From an uncultured Spirochaetaceae bacterium (GTDB lineage Bacteria > Spirochaetota > Spirochaetia > Sphaerochaetales > Sphaerochaetaceae): a stretch of 14,421 nt of DNA. The position numbers and the translations under genes were made by a program. Below are positions 13,353-14,421 of the stretch, piece after piece. The notes under the pieces are model-generated. The model worked only from the letters and a program-made list of their open reading frames with translations, ran no database searches and had not been told where the DNA came from. Location: NCBI GenBank assembly GCA_946414625.1, contig CAMKPI010000030.1, positions 1-14,421 of the forward strand, written 5' to 3'. Position 1 is the stretch's first letter, and every line of letters starts with the position of its first letter.

Positions 13353-13571
13353 TCACTTCTCTCTGTAAGTAATCCTGCCCTTTGTGAGGTCGTACGGGCT
13401 CATCTCGATTCTCACACGATCCCCAGGGACAATCTTTATATGGTTCTGCCTCATTCGTCCCGACATGTGCGCAAGGATTATGTGTCCGTTCTTCAGCTCC
13501 ACGCGGAACATGACGTTGGGCAGCGCCTCCTTGACAATTCCTTCTACTTCAATAGCGTCTTCTTTAGCCAT
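13353..13571 (-). CDS. infA: Translation initiation factor IF-1
   Basis: Small essential OB-fold protein that binds the A site of the 30S subunit during initiation. The 72 residues (MAKEDAIEVEG to RITYREK) match the universal IF-1 length and sequence, including LPNVMFRVELKNGH, HMSGRMRQN and PGDRVRIEMSPYDLTKGRI. The frame is open further upstream (to 13667), but the true start is the ATG at 13569-13571. It has a strong GGAGG (13576-13580 on the + strand) 4 nt before it, and MAKED is the standard N-terminus. It stands apart from ribosomal protein genes here, as in several other bacteria. gpsA follows downstream on the same strand. A possible promoter (TTTAAA-18-TATCAT on the minus strand, between about 13590 and 13622) is weak. 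Confidence 0.97.
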   Translation of the reverse strand: MAKEDAIEVEGIVKEALPNVMFRVELKNGHIILAHMSGRMRQNHIKIVPGDRVRIEMSPYDLTKGRITYREK

Positions 13572-14126
13572 GAATCCTCCATTAGGATAATATATGATAA
13601 AAATCTCGGATTTTCGCTTTAAACACGCGCGAAAACTGCACGTTTTTGTACGGAGAATCCGCAACATATTGCCCTCAAATTACCCAAAGAGCCCCTTTCT
13701 GTCAAGGTTCGCGGGGTCTGGAAAAAGGTGTGCGGATATATGAGTAGTAACCTGTTTGAATGAGCCGGAACTAAGACAGGAGTCGTTCACCTGGAGCCGG
13801 GTTGGAACAATACCCTGCTTGAATTGTAGGATTTCGGCACTCTGGAAACAGGACGCAAACAACGATTTCCGTCAGAATGATTGCGCCTCGTGGTGCGGTC
13901 TGAATTGACTTTAAGAATGCAATCTTTACTTTAACGAAGAATTAAGCCTTTTGGGAACTTATGCCGGGAGCGGAACTGTTGTTGGAGTAAGTATCAGTTC
14001 CTTTTCGGTCCGATGGGGACGTTTTGTGGTGGAGTGATTTGCTGTGGCACAAGTATTTTCTTAAGAAGTAAAAAAATTTTTATAGAAAAATCGGCGTTCC
14101 AGTGGTGTCAAACACAGTTTTTAAAA

Positions 14127-14159
14127 AAATTTGAAAAAAAATGAAAAATTTTCAAATTT
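14127..14159. promoter_or_regulatory. 11-bp perfect inverted repeat beside the promoter (operator or UP-element candidate)
   Basis: AAATTTGAAAA (14127-14137) and TTTTCAAATTT (14149-14159) are exact reverse complements with an 11-nt A-rich spacer. The repeat ends 4 nt before the TTGACA at 14164. A-runs are centred near 14126, 14137 and 14146, about one helical turn apart, so the DNA should be curved. It could be an operator, an UP element or both. Confidence 0.55.
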
Positions 14160-14163
14160 CGTG

Positions 14164-14192
14164 TTGACAGAAATTTTCGATTTTGCTACATT
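14164..14192 (+). promoter_or_regulatory. Near-consensus sigma-70 promoter
   Basis: TTGACA (14164-14169), exactly 17 nt, TACATT (14187-14192), with an A-rich upstream region. It is the best promoter in the window. Transcription would begin near 14199 and read rightwards to the window edge. Confidence 0.75.
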
Positions 14193-14237
14193 AGCAAAGC
14201 ACGCTGCGAGACGCGGTGAGGCAAACAGCTCAGCCGG

Positions 14238-14421
14238 ATGGAAATCAGGTTGGGTGAGTTTTTTCACTCGTCAGAGTGTGTGTATGTTTTTTACAGAGAT
14301 ATTAAAGAAGAGAAGGTGAGGAAGTTCCAGCTGGCTGGGAAACCGGTGAAGGTTGGAATAGTTTTGAGAAGCTATGAGGGCTTCTTGTCAATTCGAATAA
14401 TTCACGAACGGAAGAAAAGCA
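14238..14421 (+). CDS. Possible 5' end of an unrecognised gene, cut by the window edge
   Basis: From the ATG at 14238 a frame runs 61 codons to the window edge without a stop (an in-frame TGA lies just upstream at 14217-14219). The peptide starts MEIRLGEFF and continues through VYVFYRDIKEEK, KPVKVGIVLR and FLSIRIIHERKKS. It has alternating hydrophobic residues and charged helices like a folded soluble protein, with no signal peptide. It lies about 40 nt after the predicted start of transcription of the strong promoter. Against it, there is no good ribosome binding site (the nearest GTGAGG is 16 nt away) and codon use is more AT-rich than in the neighbours. I do not recognise the family. The transcript could instead be a leader or noncoding RNA. 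Confidence 0.35.
   Translation, partial: MEIRLGEFFHSSECVYVFYRDIKEEKVRKFQLAGKPVKVGIVLRSYEGFLSIRIIHERKKS

Larger units (their letters stand above)
13572..14237. other. About 670 bp without a convincing gene
   Basis: Between infA and the rightward promoter I find only short frames without ribosome binding sites. Visible structure includes a short direct repeat (CCTGTTTGAAT at 13751-13761 and CCTGCTTGAAT at 13814-13824). An inverted repeat GGAACTG (13972-13978) / CAGTTCC (13995-14001) is followed by four T. The A/T-rich block from about 14060 has several phased A-runs. No tRNA or rRNA signature was found. It may be ordinary divergent-promoter DNA plus decayed sequence. Confidence 0.55.

Noticed and set aside
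13572..13667. N-terminal extension of IF-1
   Set aside because: The family N-terminus is MAKED and a strong GGAGG lies directly before that ATG.
14265..14292. Terminator or attenuator (CACTC-GTCA-GAGTG then six T)
   Set aside because: The stem is only 5 bp and the T-run is 6-7 nt away. It also lies inside the possible coding frame.
14199..14421. Leader of a ribosomal RNA operon
   Set aside because: The strong promoter with A-rich upstream DNA suggested this, but no 16S start, boxA or processing stem can be recognised before the window ends.

Overview
The window looks like chromosomal DNA from a spirochaete, most likely a high-GC Treponema-like organism. The evidence is indirect. The lipoproteins have relaxed lipoboxes (LSSC, AVSC, LASC). 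Much of the coding capacity goes to lipoproteins and other exported envelope proteins. An HAE3/MMPL-type RND exporter sits next to a LolA-like periplasmic protein, a pairing I associate with treponemes. No rRNA, tRNA, CRISPR array, transposase or phage gene is visible, so the taxonomic call is tentative.

Layout. Bases 1-255 are a lead-in with a 28-bp direct repeat. Then come a class-U-like sirtuin (256-1113) and the ribosome-associated GTPase typA (1136-2968), spaced like an operon. Next is an envelope block on the + strand. A secreted, probably beta-rich protein with a TTG start (3038-3727) overlaps by ATGA with a lipoprotein carrying a caspase-like (clan CD, C14) His/Cys dyad (3724-4671). 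A 445-bp gap with an eight-unit, 17-bp degenerate tandem array follows. Then come a DUF4349 lipoprotein (5117-6142) with a strong terminator, a lipoprotein-type Ntn hydrolase of the choloylglycine hydrolase/acyltransferase superfamily (6389-7561) with a terminator, and the 954-residue RND exporter (7939-10803) behind a long leader. A LolA-like secreted protein (11016-11840) closes the block and ends at a very strong hairpin usable from both sides.

The minus strand then carries gpsA (12103-13110, phospholipid precursor synthesis) and, upstream of it, infA (13353-13571, translation initiation factor IF-1). A roughly 670-bp stretch (13572-14237) has no convincing gene. It ends in A-tracts, an 11-bp perfect inverted repeat and a near-consensus promoter (TTGACA-17-TACATT) reading rightwards. 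This promoter probably drives a reading frame that stays open from ATG 14238 to the window edge.

How the genes fit together. The middle of the window (3038-11840) is almost entirely envelope biology: three predicted lipoproteins, two signal-peptide proteins and one inner-membrane exporter. The exporter and LolA-like protein probably move a lipid or lipoprotein-like substrate across the periplasm; that is family knowledge plus inference. The most unusual items are the lipid-anchored caspase-like protein translationally coupled to an exported beta-rich protein, the Trp/Asp-rich insert in the second periplasmic loop of the exporter, and several intergenic repeat pairs with 70-85 bp offsets.
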